Assembly (NCBI GenBank): GCA_000310025.1
Contig: FN649735.1
Span: 3,382,028-3,446,027, forward strand
Direction: 5' to 3'
DNA: 64,000 nucleotides
Origin: Ectocarpus siliculosus
Lineage: Eukaryota; Sar; Phaeophyceae; Ectocarpales; Ectocarpaceae
Shown one piece after another: positions 35,330-46,845 of this stretch (position 1 is the stretch's first letter; each line of letters opens with the position of its first letter). Position numbers and translations under genes: made by a program. The notes beneath the pieces are model-generated. The model was not told the origin of the DNA, did not search any database, and saw only the letters and a program-made list of their open reading frames with translations.

Positions 35330-36041
35330 GCCGCACTGGGGATCGCGGTACTTCCTCTTCAAAAAAACAGGAAACGCCCGGAAACGGCTGCATAATACCA
35401 AAGTCGAACTTCAGTACGAAACTTCCATCGCAAATTAACCGTCCGCCGACCCCCCCTCGTGTACAATGTTAGTAGCTGGGGTTGTAGCCCTTGCGATACA
35501 CTACAGACCAGCGGTCCGCGATTTTCCAAACGATCCTTCTATCATCGAGTTCGGTGAGCTACTGTACAAGCTAGATTTTTGAAGCTGCTGTGCGGTCCAA
35601 TTTTGAAACGCTTCAAGCACACGGTGAACACGAATCACCGCCTATGTGAGTGAATGGGGCCGCGAACTTCAGCGCAGCTCTTCCCTCACATATCCAGCTG
35701 GTCGTCATTGTCAATTTGAATGCCTGGAGTCATTTATATGCATGTCTAGCCTTTAAGCATAGGTGCTTGAAGCGTTTCAAAATCGGACCGCACAGCAGCT
35801 TCAAAAACCTAGCTTGTAGCTCACCGAACTCGATGATAGAAGGATCGTTTGGAATCGCGGACCGCTAGTCTGTAGTGTATCGCAAGGGCTACAACCTCAG
35901 CTACTAACATTGTACACGAGGGGGGTTCGGCGGACGGTTAATTTGCGATGGAAATTTCGTACTGAAGTTCGACTTTGGAAAACCGAGATATGCAGGCGTT
36001 TCCTGGATTTTTCAGAGGAGGTACTGCGATCCCCAGTGCGC
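35330..36041. mobile_element. Foldback element with arms of about 280 bases
   Basis: The left arm at about 35330-35620 (starting CCGCACTGGGGATCGCGGTA) is the reverse complement of the right arm at about 35762-36041 (ending CTGCGATCCCCAGTGCG). A unique centre of about 140 bases separates them. The arms have diverged by roughly one base in ten to fifteen and by several small indels, so it is not fresh. It has no open frame of note. Its structure is that of a non-autonomous foldback DNA element, lying between the V-ATPase and pseudouridine synthase genes. It also shows why frames at 35.6-35.9 kb look conserved. Confidence 0.85.
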
Positions 36042-36246
36042 CCTTAAGCGTCTCCCCAAGCCTCCCCTGGTTGCAGGTCGCACGCGTTTTCTGCCTCAGA
36101 AGTGCGCCTCTCGGTGACCACTGACCCTTGCGACGGCTGACCCGTGTCGCCTGCACGAGGGTGGTGTGCGCGTTTCGCGACGTGGTTTCAATTCGCACCA
36201 CTACACGTGGCGAAATTTGTTGTTGCTTTAGGGCTCTGCCACTGCC

Positions 36247-39200
36247 ATGGATGCACCGAAGCGAATTACTGCTCTGCGACGACTACCTCATGCGTCACAG
36301 CCCTTGCGCACCGCCACCCTGTCTTTCGGGTGCCTTTCTCCCTCACTTACGGCGCCTTCCTCCCCCACGCAACTCAATTCGTTCAAACGAAACACGGCAG
36401 GAATGCTATCAATCGCGCGGCGTGTGCGAGGCCCATGCCGCCGCGGCGAAGCACATGCGGCGAGGGCTGCCTTGCAAACGACAACAGCAGCAGCGGCGTC
36501 CTGCCGGCGATCCGTTCCGGGTGCCGGTCTCCACCTCCTCCGCTTCCTCCGAAGCACAGCGGGACCCACGTCCACGCCACACAGCAGTAGACAGCCTCCT
36601 CTTGCGATAAGACATGGTCACTCTTCTGTTGGTGCAGCGGCGGGGGCAACAATGCCCCCGTGCCCACCATGTCGGGCGATGTCTGCGTCTGCGACGGTCA
36701 GAGGCCCGGACGTCGTGGCGGGACGGCTGCAGAGCAGTGACGAGGCAGACGTCCGTGCTGCTGGCGGGGGGGAGGGGCAGGAGGAAGGGGCTGGTGGGTT
36801 TCACGGCCTGATCGGCGGGGTAGACGATCTACTCACAACGGAGGCAGAGGATGACGACGGCGGCGATGTCGACCAATCAGCAACGGAGGCCGAGCCAGAC
36901 GACGACGATGTCGACCAATCAGCAACGGCCACCGAGCCTGGGGACGAGGAGGCGTTACAGCAGCCGCCGACCAAAGACCCGTCCGTGATGCGCCTATCTC
37001 GCCGCATCGCGAGGTCCGGCATAGCCTCTCGGCGTGAGGCCGAGCGTATGGTCGAGGCGGGGGTGGTAATGGTGAACGGAGCGACGGTGCAAACTCCGGC
37101 GCTGAACGTCGGCCCACGAGACATCGTCAAAGTCAATGTGGGTTTGTTCCAGCAGCCGGGGAATGGGACTGATTGTTTCACTTTTGTCCAGGTGGACTTT
37201 GATGCACCGCTATTGTGCTTATCATATCTTAGCGATACGGCATTGGCTCGTGCTTCAAGCCGAAGGCGTAGTGCGGTTGCTTCCTTTACGAGTTTTCGGT
37301 GGCCAATTGTGTGCCACGTCGGTCTCGCGTTCTGTGCAGGCAGGAATTTCCCTTTTTTTTCGCATGTTGCTTTTCTTGTGTTGTAGTTCGCGTGAAGGAG
37401 TACCCCCCTCTCTGCGGGTGTTGTTTTCTCGTTCTAGTTTCGTTGTTTAGCTGCCTGTCTTGCGACCACGCGGCTGTTTGGTAGAAGAATCAGCGGCGCT
37501 GTGTTCAACGTGGAGTGTTCAGGCAGGAGGCATTCTCTCTCCTGCTGTTAGTGAAGGACCCACTCGTGTTGTTGCAGCGTGGATTACGTTCGCGCCTGCA
37601 CTCTCCAATTCACTTCCGTGTTAACACACGTCCCATGGAACCGTAGTTGTACCAAGAACCCTTCGCAGGTTCGGTTGAGGGCTCTGGACATCATGCAGAC
37701 TCGTAGTTCGTTGATGGGGGATGCGCCACTGCTGTTGTCGGTCTCATGCACCCCGTGCCTGCCCGTGTGGTCACCAAGGATAACCCCGGTGTGACATTAC
37801 TGACATTACCATCACCTCCGCACTCGAGCGATCACGATCTTGACCCTCTTCCCGTCTCGTACGATTCCGCCTGCTTTGCCCTACGCGATGCCGTATCTTT
37901 GTCGAGGCAGGGGAAGGTGCTGGAAAGGCCGGAAAGCCACACGCCGAAGCTGTGGATGGTGCACAAGATGAGGAACGAGCTGGTCACGAGGCACGACCCG
38001 GAAGGGCGTCCGACTGTGTTCGACAGGCTGACCAAGCTCAAGCTGCCCGACACACTGATGCCAGTGGTGCGCAAACTACCCACGTACACACGTCGTTTGC
38101 TTGTTGTAGGTTGACTGCCGTGCGCGCTTGGAGCAAGCCGACGGGCCACGCGGCCGAGAGGGTATGCTACTGCTGCAGTTTGTTCCTTGGTGTGTTCCAT
38201 TATTAGGCGACGGATGGAAAGCGTGGAGCAATGTTGTTAGTATTGGCAGCTGTCGAGAAAAGAGGTGGGGGCTGTCTTTTACCTCCTCCCCGGCCCTCCC
38301 CTCTCTCGTAAGAGTACGCCCCCCCCCCCCCCCCGGCCCTCGCCTCTCTCTATGACGCGTGCTTGCCGCTGCGACCACAGGCTGTGGGTGTTGGGCTGGA
38401 ACGAGCACTCCACACAACCGCCTGGTTTGTTTCTTCGAGACGTTTAGAAAAGCAACCTTCTGCGGAGATCCTCTAACCCAAAGGGTACAATCTGCCCAGA
38501 AGTGTACGATCTACCGGAAAGGGTACAATCTCCCCGATAGAGTACAATCTACCCAATAGAGTACAATCTACCCAATAGGGTACAATCTACCCAATAATAG
38601 GGTACAATCTACCCAAACGTCTGCCGAGGACACATCCCTCTTTCCACAACCCGTTTCTTTGTATTTTTTTTTTTAACACCTTAGGGCCGGCTAGACTACA
38701 ACACGGAAGGCCTCCTGCTGCTCACGAACGACGGGGACCTAGCACGCAAGATGGAGCTTCCGAGCAGCAACATCGTGCGCACCTACTCGGTTCGAGTCTA
38801 CGGCAACGTGAGCCTCCCCCTCACTTTTCTCAGAACCTGCATCCCATGTGCATTGTTGATCGCTTGGCGCTCTTGAGTGTTCATCGAAAATGGTCTGTTG
38901 GCTGTCTGTCTGTGAAGACCAGCGTGGGACTCTGTATGTAAGGCCTCATGCACAAGGCCGGTTGCCCTGTCAATTGCCAGAGGAAATCGCGTGACAGGGA
39001 TCGAGTGTTCAAGTTGTCTTCTTGTAGTACGTTCAGCTCTGAATAGTGCTGAACGCCCGGGTAGTCTGAATGCATGAATTTTCCTGCAAACGCGTTAGCT
39101 CTGAATCTCGCGATTGTTTTGGTATTGCCTTTCTGCTCCTTAGGTGCTGTCGGAACTTGTTTTTGGAGTTGGCGTAACGCCAAGGCATGTGATTTATGAC

Positions 39201-41877
39201 GTTTGCACCGCATCCATGCCAACGGTTGGCGATGGTCCGGTCTGGCGGTTTGACTTAAATGTGTCCTGAGGTATCCGAAACGCCAATCTTGTCTACTGCA
39301 GCGCCTGCTGCAACTATGCCATCTTGATAGTCGCGATGCCGTTAGTCTGATCGAGCGCGTTGGCATGATGTAGTTGTTGCACGTCATCTTGGCCCTTTTC
39401 TTTTTTTCACCTGACAAGTTGAGGGGGCGTTTGGCTCCACAGCAAGGGTTTCACCTTTGTGCACTGCGGAAGGTAAACACCTCGGCAGTGTTAGCGTTGC
39501 GGAGCTCCAACAAGTGTGTGACATTGGGGTGCCGCGAGAGGGCGATGCCGTAGTTGACTTGGAGTTATTGACACGCGATAGGGGTCGCAGCGATTAGGTG
39601 GCGGAGTACCCTTGGCGTGTCGATTTGTAGCAAGGACCGTTTTTTAGAGGCCGGAGGGAGGACGGCACAAACAAAGCGGTTGGGATGACGAAAACAAAAA
39701 CAATCTACATTCAGAGATATCTTTGACAGTGCCTTTCGTGAAACTAAAAACGCTGGAAAGTTCTTCCGGTGAAGGATGCTCGAAATCGGTCCGGGTTCTC
39801 AAGCGAAGCATAGCCAGCGGGGCAAGTTGTCCTTTCTCATCATTTAAGCGGGAAAGCGGTGAGCACGCGGTTTGATTTTTTGGCAAATCGTTCATCCCTC
39901 TCGCGATGCCTATTATTGCCAGTATCCGGGTGCCCCATTCCAGCATTCAATGCCCCGTTGTGCTTGCGCCTACCCTGCCATTCGCGGCGCATTCTAGGAT
40001 TGGTTGGGCCAATAGGCGCCCTCGTTGCTCATCGCCATCTTCTATTAAGCCCCCCCGCCCCCCCCCGACGCGCAGATTACGGAAGAAAAGCTGAGGGCCA
40101 TGCGTAGCGGCTGCACAATCGACGGGGTTCGGTACAAGGGCATGTTCGTGAGAGTGGAAGGGGGCGGGGGCAAGGGGAGGGAGGGCCGGAACGCCTGGCT
40201 CACGATTGAGTGCACCGAAGGAAAAGTGAGCGAGGCGATGTCTTGCTGCGTTTGTAGTTGCTATCCGAGAACATGCAGAGCTATTCTAAGCTCCGCAATT
40301 GTAAGCCAGTTTCTGCCCTTTTTTTTTCCTTCTAATTCTCGGGAGAATTTCCTTGTGGTGGCCGTGCTACCAGTTAGCTTGTTGTCACAGGAATCTCCGT
40401 GAGAATCGGGTATCATCGAAGTCGATTACTTGGAGAATGTGCGTTGCAATTGTCGACAATGCCAAGAAGATCTGCCCACGTCAAGTCTTGAGCATGTGTA
40501 GTTTTCCGTCGCTTGCCGTGAGACTCTCAGAATGTGCGTTGCAATTGTCGACAATGCCAAGAAGATCTGCCCACGTCAAGTCTTGAGCATGTGTAGTTTT
40601 CCGTCGCTTGCCGTGAGACTCTCCGCTCTGTTGCTTGTGGCCAGCCCAGCGCGGTGCCAGGCCTTACCAACGTCCTCCCTTCATGCCGTGTGGGGGCAGA
40701 ATGGTTGTGTGGCCATGCGCGTAAGGAAGACAGACCAAGCATGCCGAACACCGTGGTACGCAGCACGTTTTTTCTCTCTGGATTTGTCAATGGGAGTAAG
40801 GGTTTCCCCTTCATACGCCTCCTTTTTTCAAGGCCCCGCAGTTGATCTCCCGACTGGCCGGACGAGAAGATAGATGCCTCGTATGCAACATCCTAGCATG
40901 ACCACGTTTGCACACGTAAAAAAGAGACTCCCGCCGGACCACTCATAATTCCCTCTCGAACCCCCGCTTCCCCTCCGACAAGCATCACGCAACCTTACAC
41001 ATCACAGATATGTACCCCCCCCGCCCTGTGATATTGATAGGATAGATAGACGGAAGCCATTTTTGAGCCACCTTTGGCAAAGCAGGAAGGAACGATTGGC
41101 CATCGGTGATAAGTCCTGTGGGAACAATGTTCCGTCCTCTCGAGGACGCCTGGTCAATGGTCTTACCGCTAAAGCATGCAATACATAAGAGTACCCCCCC
41201 CCCCCCCCCCCCCCCNNNNNNNNNNNNNNNNNNNNNNNNNNNNNNNNNNNNNNNNNNNNNNNNNNNNNNNNNNNNNNNNNNNNNNNNNNNNNNNNNNNNN
41301 NNNNNNNNNNNNNNNAGAGTACCCCCCCCCCCCCTCCCCCCTCAATACTCTCCGCAAACCCCCCACCACCCAGAACCGGCAAATCCGCAAGATCTGCAAG
41401 TACCTGTGCCTGACCGTAAACCGGCTGGCCAGGACTCGCTACGGCCCCTTCAGCCTGGGAAAGGTACGGGCCGGCGGAGTCGCCGCCGTGGAAATCCCGA
41501 AGGCGTTCATGCGTCGTCTCGAGGACGGCGGTGGCTCGCCGGGCGGGGCAGGCGGCGGCGGCAGCGGCAGCGGTAGCAGCAGAAGAAGAGTGGGCCCGGG
41601 GCCTGGGAACGGGATGCGGCGGGAAATGGAGGCTGGGGGGATGAAGGTATCGGAGGTGTCGTCGCCGGGGACCGGGCTTAGCAACACTGTAGGCGGGGGA
41701 AGGGACACCGGCGATCGCGCTGGTAGCTCTGGAGGGCGGCATTGGGGCGGTGGGTTTAGAGGAGCTGGTAGGTCGTGGGGAGAGAAAGGGGGCCCGCGGA
41801 TTCGGAAAGGGGTCGGGGCGCCGATGTCACGGGGGGATAACTCCGCCCGTCCAACGGCGCAGCAGCGCGCACGGTAG
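36247..41877 (+). CDS. RsuA/RluB-family rRNA pseudouridine synthase, probably organellar
   Basis: The five exons 36247-37137, 37911-38066, 38685-38807, 40076-40225 and 41374-41877 join in phase to 607 aa. The enzyme isomerises a uridine in rRNA to pseudouridine. An N-terminal extension of about 245 residues begins with a basic, Ser/Thr-rich stretch suited to organelle targeting. It continues with an acidic region containing two versions of DVDQSATEAEP (about 200-245). The S4 RNA-binding domain follows (248-297, RLSRRIARSGIASRREAERM). The catalytic region has PKLWMVHKMRNELVT (exon 2) and GRLDYNTEGLLLLTNDG at 350-366, with the catalytic Asp353. NRQIRKICKYL (441-451) and GPFSLGKVRAG close the fold. 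The C-terminal tail is Gly/Arg-rich. Family length is usually 230-300, so both ends are extended. The start is the first ATG of the long exon and could lie elsewhere upstream. Confidence 0.92.
38482..38619. repeat. Tandem repeat of about 20 bases in pseudouridine synthase intron 2
   Basis: About seven units of GGGTACAATCTACCCAATA, the first ones diverged (TGTACGATCTACCGGAAA) and the last ones nearly identical, indicate expansion at the 3' end. It is not a CRISPR array, because there are no unique spacers. Confidence 0.9.
40435..40623. repeat. 95-base perfect tandem duplication in intron 4
   Basis: GAATGTGCGTTGCAATTGTC...CCGTGAGACTCTC at 40435-40529 is followed immediately by a second copy at 40530-40623 with no difference seen. 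It is very recent or an assembly artefact. Confidence 0.95.
41105..41195. repeat. Short dispersed repeat, copy 2 (pseudouridine synthase intron 4)
   Basis: TTCCGTCCTCTCGAGGACGC, then TGGTCAATGGTCTTACCGC and AAGCATGCAATACATAAGAG, matches the family at 32445, 60680 and 63600. It runs directly into the C tract next to the assembly gap. Confidence 0.5.
41216..41315. other. Assembly gap (100 N)
   Basis: Exactly 100 N are flanked on both sides by GAGTA followed by a C run. The gap lies inside the last intron of the pseudouridine synthase gene and does not affect its exons. The true missing length is unknown. Frames that read through it are meaningless. Confidence 0.98.
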
Positions 41878-42742
41878 GGGCAGGTTTTCGGGGGCGGCGC
41901 AGCAGAGTGCGGGAGATACGTACAAATAGCCAAGTGCTTGTCGGGAGACTTTTGAAGCCGAAGTCAAACAACTGGACTATTTACTTTTTTGGTCAGGGCT
42001 GTGACTTTCGTCTAAAGGTTTGATTTCAGCTTCGAAAAGAACGACCGTGATAGTGAGAAATGGAATGGTTGGCGGTGTTGGAGCGTCTGGTGACCGTTCG
42101 TGTCGACTCGTTGCTTGGAAACGTCCCTTTCGTGCCTTTGGGCGAGAGCCGGTTGTAGTGGCTCTTCTGTTGTTGTTGCGGTGTGTGTATCGTATTGGCG
42201 CTGAAGACGACACCCGAGGCGTGCAACCGCCCGTTTCAGCAAAATATACGGCCTGTTTCTTGCGACCATCTGTCATGGCTCTCCGTCGACACGTCTCCGC
42301 ATCACGCCCACGCCACTCAGTCAAGCGAAAACGAAAAACAATGTATGTAAGGTGTCTGTGTGGTGCCTGAAAAAGACACACAAATAGCGATAACAATCGA
42401 CGAACGAGTTTTCCCGGCGGACTTCGTACATAGACTACGCCAGTTTGCGAGCACGGTATCTACAACGCCGGCCCCGCTACAGCAGCAGAGAAAAACACGT
42501 GCGGCTGTCCTCAGCAACGAGACTACTATAAAACGAACGTGTCTACATACGGTTGATGGCCAGTTACAGCATCTAGGACAGCACTATGTTTCGGATGCAA
42601 CAGCCTGCTCTCGCGTGCACCTCGCGCTCGGGCACCGCATGTCACGAACTGCGGGATCTTCTGCTCTGTAGCATGTACAGGATCTCAGGTCGGCCCGATA
42701 CTGCAGTCTCGCCGCATTTTGTGTCACAGTCTCCGAGTCCAC
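41878..42742. other. Spacer between pseudouridine synthase and MAPEG block
   Basis: No supported gene was found. From about 42590 the DNA matches the upstream flank of the second MAPEG gene (about 48330-48530), with shared words GCACTCGGGCACC-like and CAGTCTCGCCGCAT. This places the left part of the MAPEG duplication here. Confidence 0.5.
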
Positions 42743-43552
42743 GGATAGGCTTTTCCCCCGTAGGCGATGTTTTGTTTTTTTTTGCGGCGTTTCACGGAAT
42801 TTTTCGGGTTTTTTTTTCTAGTGCAAAAAACGCCTTTTTCGGCGACTTTCGGCGCCTTCCACATGTTTTTCGGCGAGTCATAGTTCAGTTTCGGTGATTG
42901 TTGGCGATTTTCGGCGACGTACATAGCATGTACTTCCAGTAACAAAAACGAGCGGGTCGCGACGCGGTTGGAATGCTGCGGAGGTCACCTGTCACCTGTC
43001 CGCGAAAACCGAAATGATGTGTCCTTCGTCCTTCTCTTATTTTTCTACAAACTACATCTATCTTGCATGTTACGCTGGTTGGTGCGTACATACATGCAAT
43101 ATTCCAAGCCCTCAGTTATCAAACAAATCAACAACGAAATAGAATACTATGAGATGCTTCGATACTTCGACGTTACGCATGGCATGTACGCCTACGTCCG
43201 GGCAAAAACATGCATATCATGACAGGTACTGACCCACCAACTACGAAGAAGTAAGACATCTACACGAAACTAACCGAAACACAGGTCATCAGTCGCTTTC
43301 TTCATCGCTGCCATCGCTCTGGTCGCTACCGCCGCCACCGCTGTTGGCATCTTCGAAATTAATCGGCACCGTGAAATTAATCGGCGAGAATCGGCGACCT
43401 CAATCCATGATTCGGCGTAGCCCCCTCCAAAAACGGCGCTACTTTTTGGTTTTCGGCGACAGTTTTTTTTTTCGGCGGGCATTTTTTTTTTACGGCGACA
43501 TATTTCGGAATTCGGTGTTTTCGGCGGTCGCCTACGGGGGAAAAGCCTATCC
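42743..43552. mobile_element. Non-autonomous TIR DNA element, 810 bases, upstream of MAPEG gene 1
   Basis: It has perfect 25-base terminal inverted repeats: GGATAGGCTTTTCCCCCGTA + GGCGA at 42743-42767 and its complement at 43528-43552. Both subterminal regions are full of TTCGGCGA-type repeats and homopolymer T runs. The centre has no transposase-like frame. A target-site duplication was not clear. The element is absent from the corresponding flank of MAPEG gene 2, so it inserted after the duplication. Confidence 0.88.
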
Positions 43553-43998
43553 ACGGAGCAATTTACCTCCCGATTTGCCGCCAATTCGCCCGCCACACCA
43601 AATCTTCCCTCTCTTCGTTGTGAAGAGGAACCTTTCCACTTCCACCGCTGTACCTGGCTGCTGCTGTCTGGATAACGCCGGGAACCGAAAACAAGAGTCC
43701 TGCACGGGTGGGTGTACAACTTTGGCGCGCGTGTGGATCCAATTTGACTGAGAGGAGTTACAATCTCTGATGTGACCCCGCCATGCACAGCAGTTGTTTT
43801 GAACGGCACGTCAAATAGAGCGGGGGCAGGGTGTACGCTAAATATTAATTCCCTGCTTTCTTCCTGGGCCGGAAACCGGACTCGAGAAATCCGCACGCTC
43901 GCTGCCTTCCTCATCGGGACCTCCTGCTCATAAACAACCTCGCTGCACGTGCTCAGCAGGTCTAAAACGAACGCTGAAATACCGCAGTTGCCTCCGGG

Positions 43999-46845
43999 AT
44001 GTCGCCTCCTCTATGGGCCCTCAGCCTCCCCGTAGGCACCGTCTTCGTCTTCGTTCCCCGCATCATCTCGTTGACGCTGCAAATCATGTCTGGAGCGCCC
44101 CTGAGGAACAGCAGCCCTCGAGAGCACGCCGAGAGCAAGGATGTCGCCGCCAAGGACACCCATGGGTGAGACAGAACAAATACAGCAGCAGTAGGCGACA
44201 GCAGCAGCAGTAGGCGACAGCAGCAGCAGCAAGCTGCCCGATGCGCTGCGAAATGTGCCCGCCGCCTGCTGTCATGTGCGCATGTGCGTTTGGTGCCGAG
44301 ACCGCGAGGGTTGTATCCGCCGGCTGTTGCCTTTTCAAATTCAAAATTCAACTGTACACTCTGTATTGTATAGTGTCGCAACCGTCGAGAGGACGGGGCT
44401 GATATCTCCACCAGGCAGGAGTAGGTGCACAAGACCATGCGAATCCCTCCTGAAATCGACACTTTATATTCTAAGCGCCACGTGTCTGTGTCTGAAAGAT
44501 GTATGCATGTGCTACACACGTCGTTCCTCGTTGTACATTAGTTGCTTCAACATATTGTAGGGATACCGATACATACGCATATCACATGCACAGCAGTAGT
44601 AGCTCTACGTTATTCACCGCTGCATGTTGTATGCAGACGGATACCGATAGACTACCGCATACGACACAAGATAACACACCCCCTGGACCGACTTTCAACC
44701 CTGGATTTCTCAACAGCAGGAAGAGTCAAATTGCCGAGAACGGCGGCGTTGAAGCCATCTCGTTGAGAGCTTTCCGAAACGTATCGTTTCGTTCATGCGC
44801 CCTCGTCGTGGTGTAATCGAGCTTTGAAAAACGGTCCAGGGGGTGTGTTATCTTGAGTCGTATACGGTATAGCGCAAAGACCGATGTTCAACACGATACT
44901 GCCTTGTTCTTGGTCCTGCACATGAGATGAACGTATGCGCATGGCAGACACAAGCTCACGGCGGCACCATCTTTGGTTGTCATGAATCATGCCAAAAAGT
45001 GTTGACACGATTCTGCTCCGCGCTTTTATTGCGCGATGAAATAACACGCTACCATAGGTACACCATTAGATGAGCAGCGCTCATTACCAACGGATTGTGT
45101 GTGTGTGTTTCACATTAACACTTGTTGTGTTCAGGTACGTGCGTCGCGCGTACGCGGCTCACCAGAACAGCTGGGAGGCCATGATCCTGTGGTCTGCGGC
45201 GGTGCTCTTCGCAAAGTCGACGGGGGTGGACGTGGACGTGATGAACAATACGGCAGCTGTGTGGTTGGCGGCTCGGTTCGTGTGAGTATAGCATGCATCT
45301 AAAACCACCCATGGAAGAGCATGGCAGACGAGGGAGATGAGGGCGTTCTCCCACCTGCTGTTTTTTGTTCTATTTTCTCCAGGACACACCTGTACTTGCC
45401 ACCCACACTCACTCTCTCCGTCGAAACAGTTACAGGGTGCAGGGGGGGGCTCCCTCACTTCTTGTCGTTGAAGGTTTCGGTGCACTCGTTGGTCATGAAT
45501 CCCTGTCAGGACGAAGCAACTCCTCCTTTGGGGGAAGGAAGCGTTTCTACTGAGACCTCCTTGAAGACTGTTCTTGAATCTGCTGTATTTGTTTTCCCGA
45601 AGGCTCTCGAAGGATAAATTTATTGCCTGGGGACTACGCTGAGTGCGACAGTATCCAACCTTGAAATTCGCCTGAGCGGTGCATGCATAACGTCCCAGTC
45701 GGGGGTCAGTCCTTCGTGTTGCGCTGCAACGAGAGATTATGTTACAGTAGGGAACATGGTACAATAGCGTGATGGCGGCGTCGATGTCCTAGTACCTGTG
45801 CTCTACTATTTGTACATGGGTCTACTACTTGTACACGGGTGATAATCCTACTACCGCCGCAAGTTTCTAAAGTATCGCAAATCTTGACCCGTCGCTTATT
45901 TCTTTACTGTTTGACTTCCACCTCCCCCTCTTTCCGTGGCCGTTCAGATACACACCGGCGTACATTCTGATCAGGAGCAACACGAAGGCGTTCTTCCGAA
46001 CTTTCGTCTTCACGGTGCGTGGAGAAGGGGATATGCTGCAGTTTTTGTCGTACGAATTTGTCCCCCGGGTGTTTATCAGATTCACACACAGACAAGAAAT
46101 ATGCTGCAGTTTTTGTCGTACGAATTTGTCCCCCGGACGTTTATCAGATTCACACACAGACAAGTAGGTTCTGGCTTTTGTTATGTTGGTTTTTGTACCA
46201 TCACCATTAGAGGCAGACACGATACGGAAGCTCATTCCTAGTACTGCGTAAAGAACGGAATGGCGTGGTGTACGTGTGCCACCTATTGTTTGTCCTCCCG
46301 GCCCGTGTGGTAGGGTTCTTCTCCTGTCAATAGCAGCGGTAGTGCAACACAAGTGCGGGCAAAATGAGTGTTCGTGGCAGAAGAAGTAGCGGAAGCACTG
46401 ATGGTAGTAGCAGTAGTAGGATTAGGACTGGACTGAGCTTCCGACGGGCTTGACATAATCCAGTCAAAGCTGAAACATCCCCGACCTTGTCCTAAAGACT
46501 GTAGTTCGCCCCCTCCCCGGCCCAAACGGCCGCCCATCACCTCATGCATAAGGTCCTGTGGCTATCGCGTTGCCGATGCGGCTTTTCGTATAAGCTTGTC
46601 CACGCGATATCGTGCATGATGACCCGTGCAATTTTGTCGCAGAGGGTGGACTGCGTCGGTGCATGTTGAATGTCTGATGTATGTGCAGGTACCAGTTTTC
46701 AATGAGCCCGATCCACCGTGAGACAAACGCTCATTTAATACGTTGCAATTCCAAACTGCCCTTTGTTTCACGTGTTCTTAATATTGTACAGATCGGCACG
46801 GCCTGTTCCGTGCGCCTCATGTGGCAGGCCGCTCTGAAGGCTTGA
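43999..46845 (+). CDS. MAPEG-family membrane protein, copy 1
   Basis: The four exons 43999-44165, 45135-45281, 45948-46014 and 46792-46845 join in phase to 144 aa. The family (membrane-associated proteins in eicosanoid and glutathione metabolism) comprises small four-helix membrane enzymes or relatives, often glutathione-dependent. Visible elements are helix 1 (LWALSLPVGTVFVFVPRIIS), the loop NSSPREHAESKDVAAK, and the diagnostic RRAYAAHQNSWEA starting helix 2. Helix 3 is TAAVWLAARFVYTPAYILI, and helix 4 runs from AFFRTFVF into IGTACSVRLMWQAALKA at the C-terminus. Typical length is 130-160. The start ATG (MSPPLWALS) is shared with copy 2. Family membership is inferred from the AHQN.WEA motif and topology; substrate is unknown. 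Intron 1 carries CAG triplets (44184-44232) and a MITE. Confidence 0.85.
44652..44870. mobile_element. MITE with terminal inverted repeats in MAPEG 1 intron 1
   Basis: The left end ACACAAGATAACACACCCCC + TGGACCG (to 44690) and right end CGGTCCAGGGGGTGTGTTAT (44832 onward) pair perfectly over 24 bases, and imperfectly out to about 44652 and 44870. Two related copies lie in V-ATPase introns. There is no coding capacity. The corresponding intron of MAPEG gene 2 shows no such element. Confidence 0.88.
46030..46164. repeat. Tandem duplication of about 67 bases in MAPEG 1 intron 3
   Basis: The unit ATATGCTGCAGTTTTTGTCG...TTATCAGATTCACACACAGACAAG occurs twice with two or three differences. MAPEG gene 2 has a single diverged version at about 50434-50512, so the duplication postdates the gene duplication. 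Confidence 0.9.

Noticed and set aside
38482-38619. Regularly spaced short repeats resembling a CRISPR array
   Set aside because: The units are contiguous without unique spacers, lie in a eukaryotic intron and show the gradient of divergence typical of a minisatellite.
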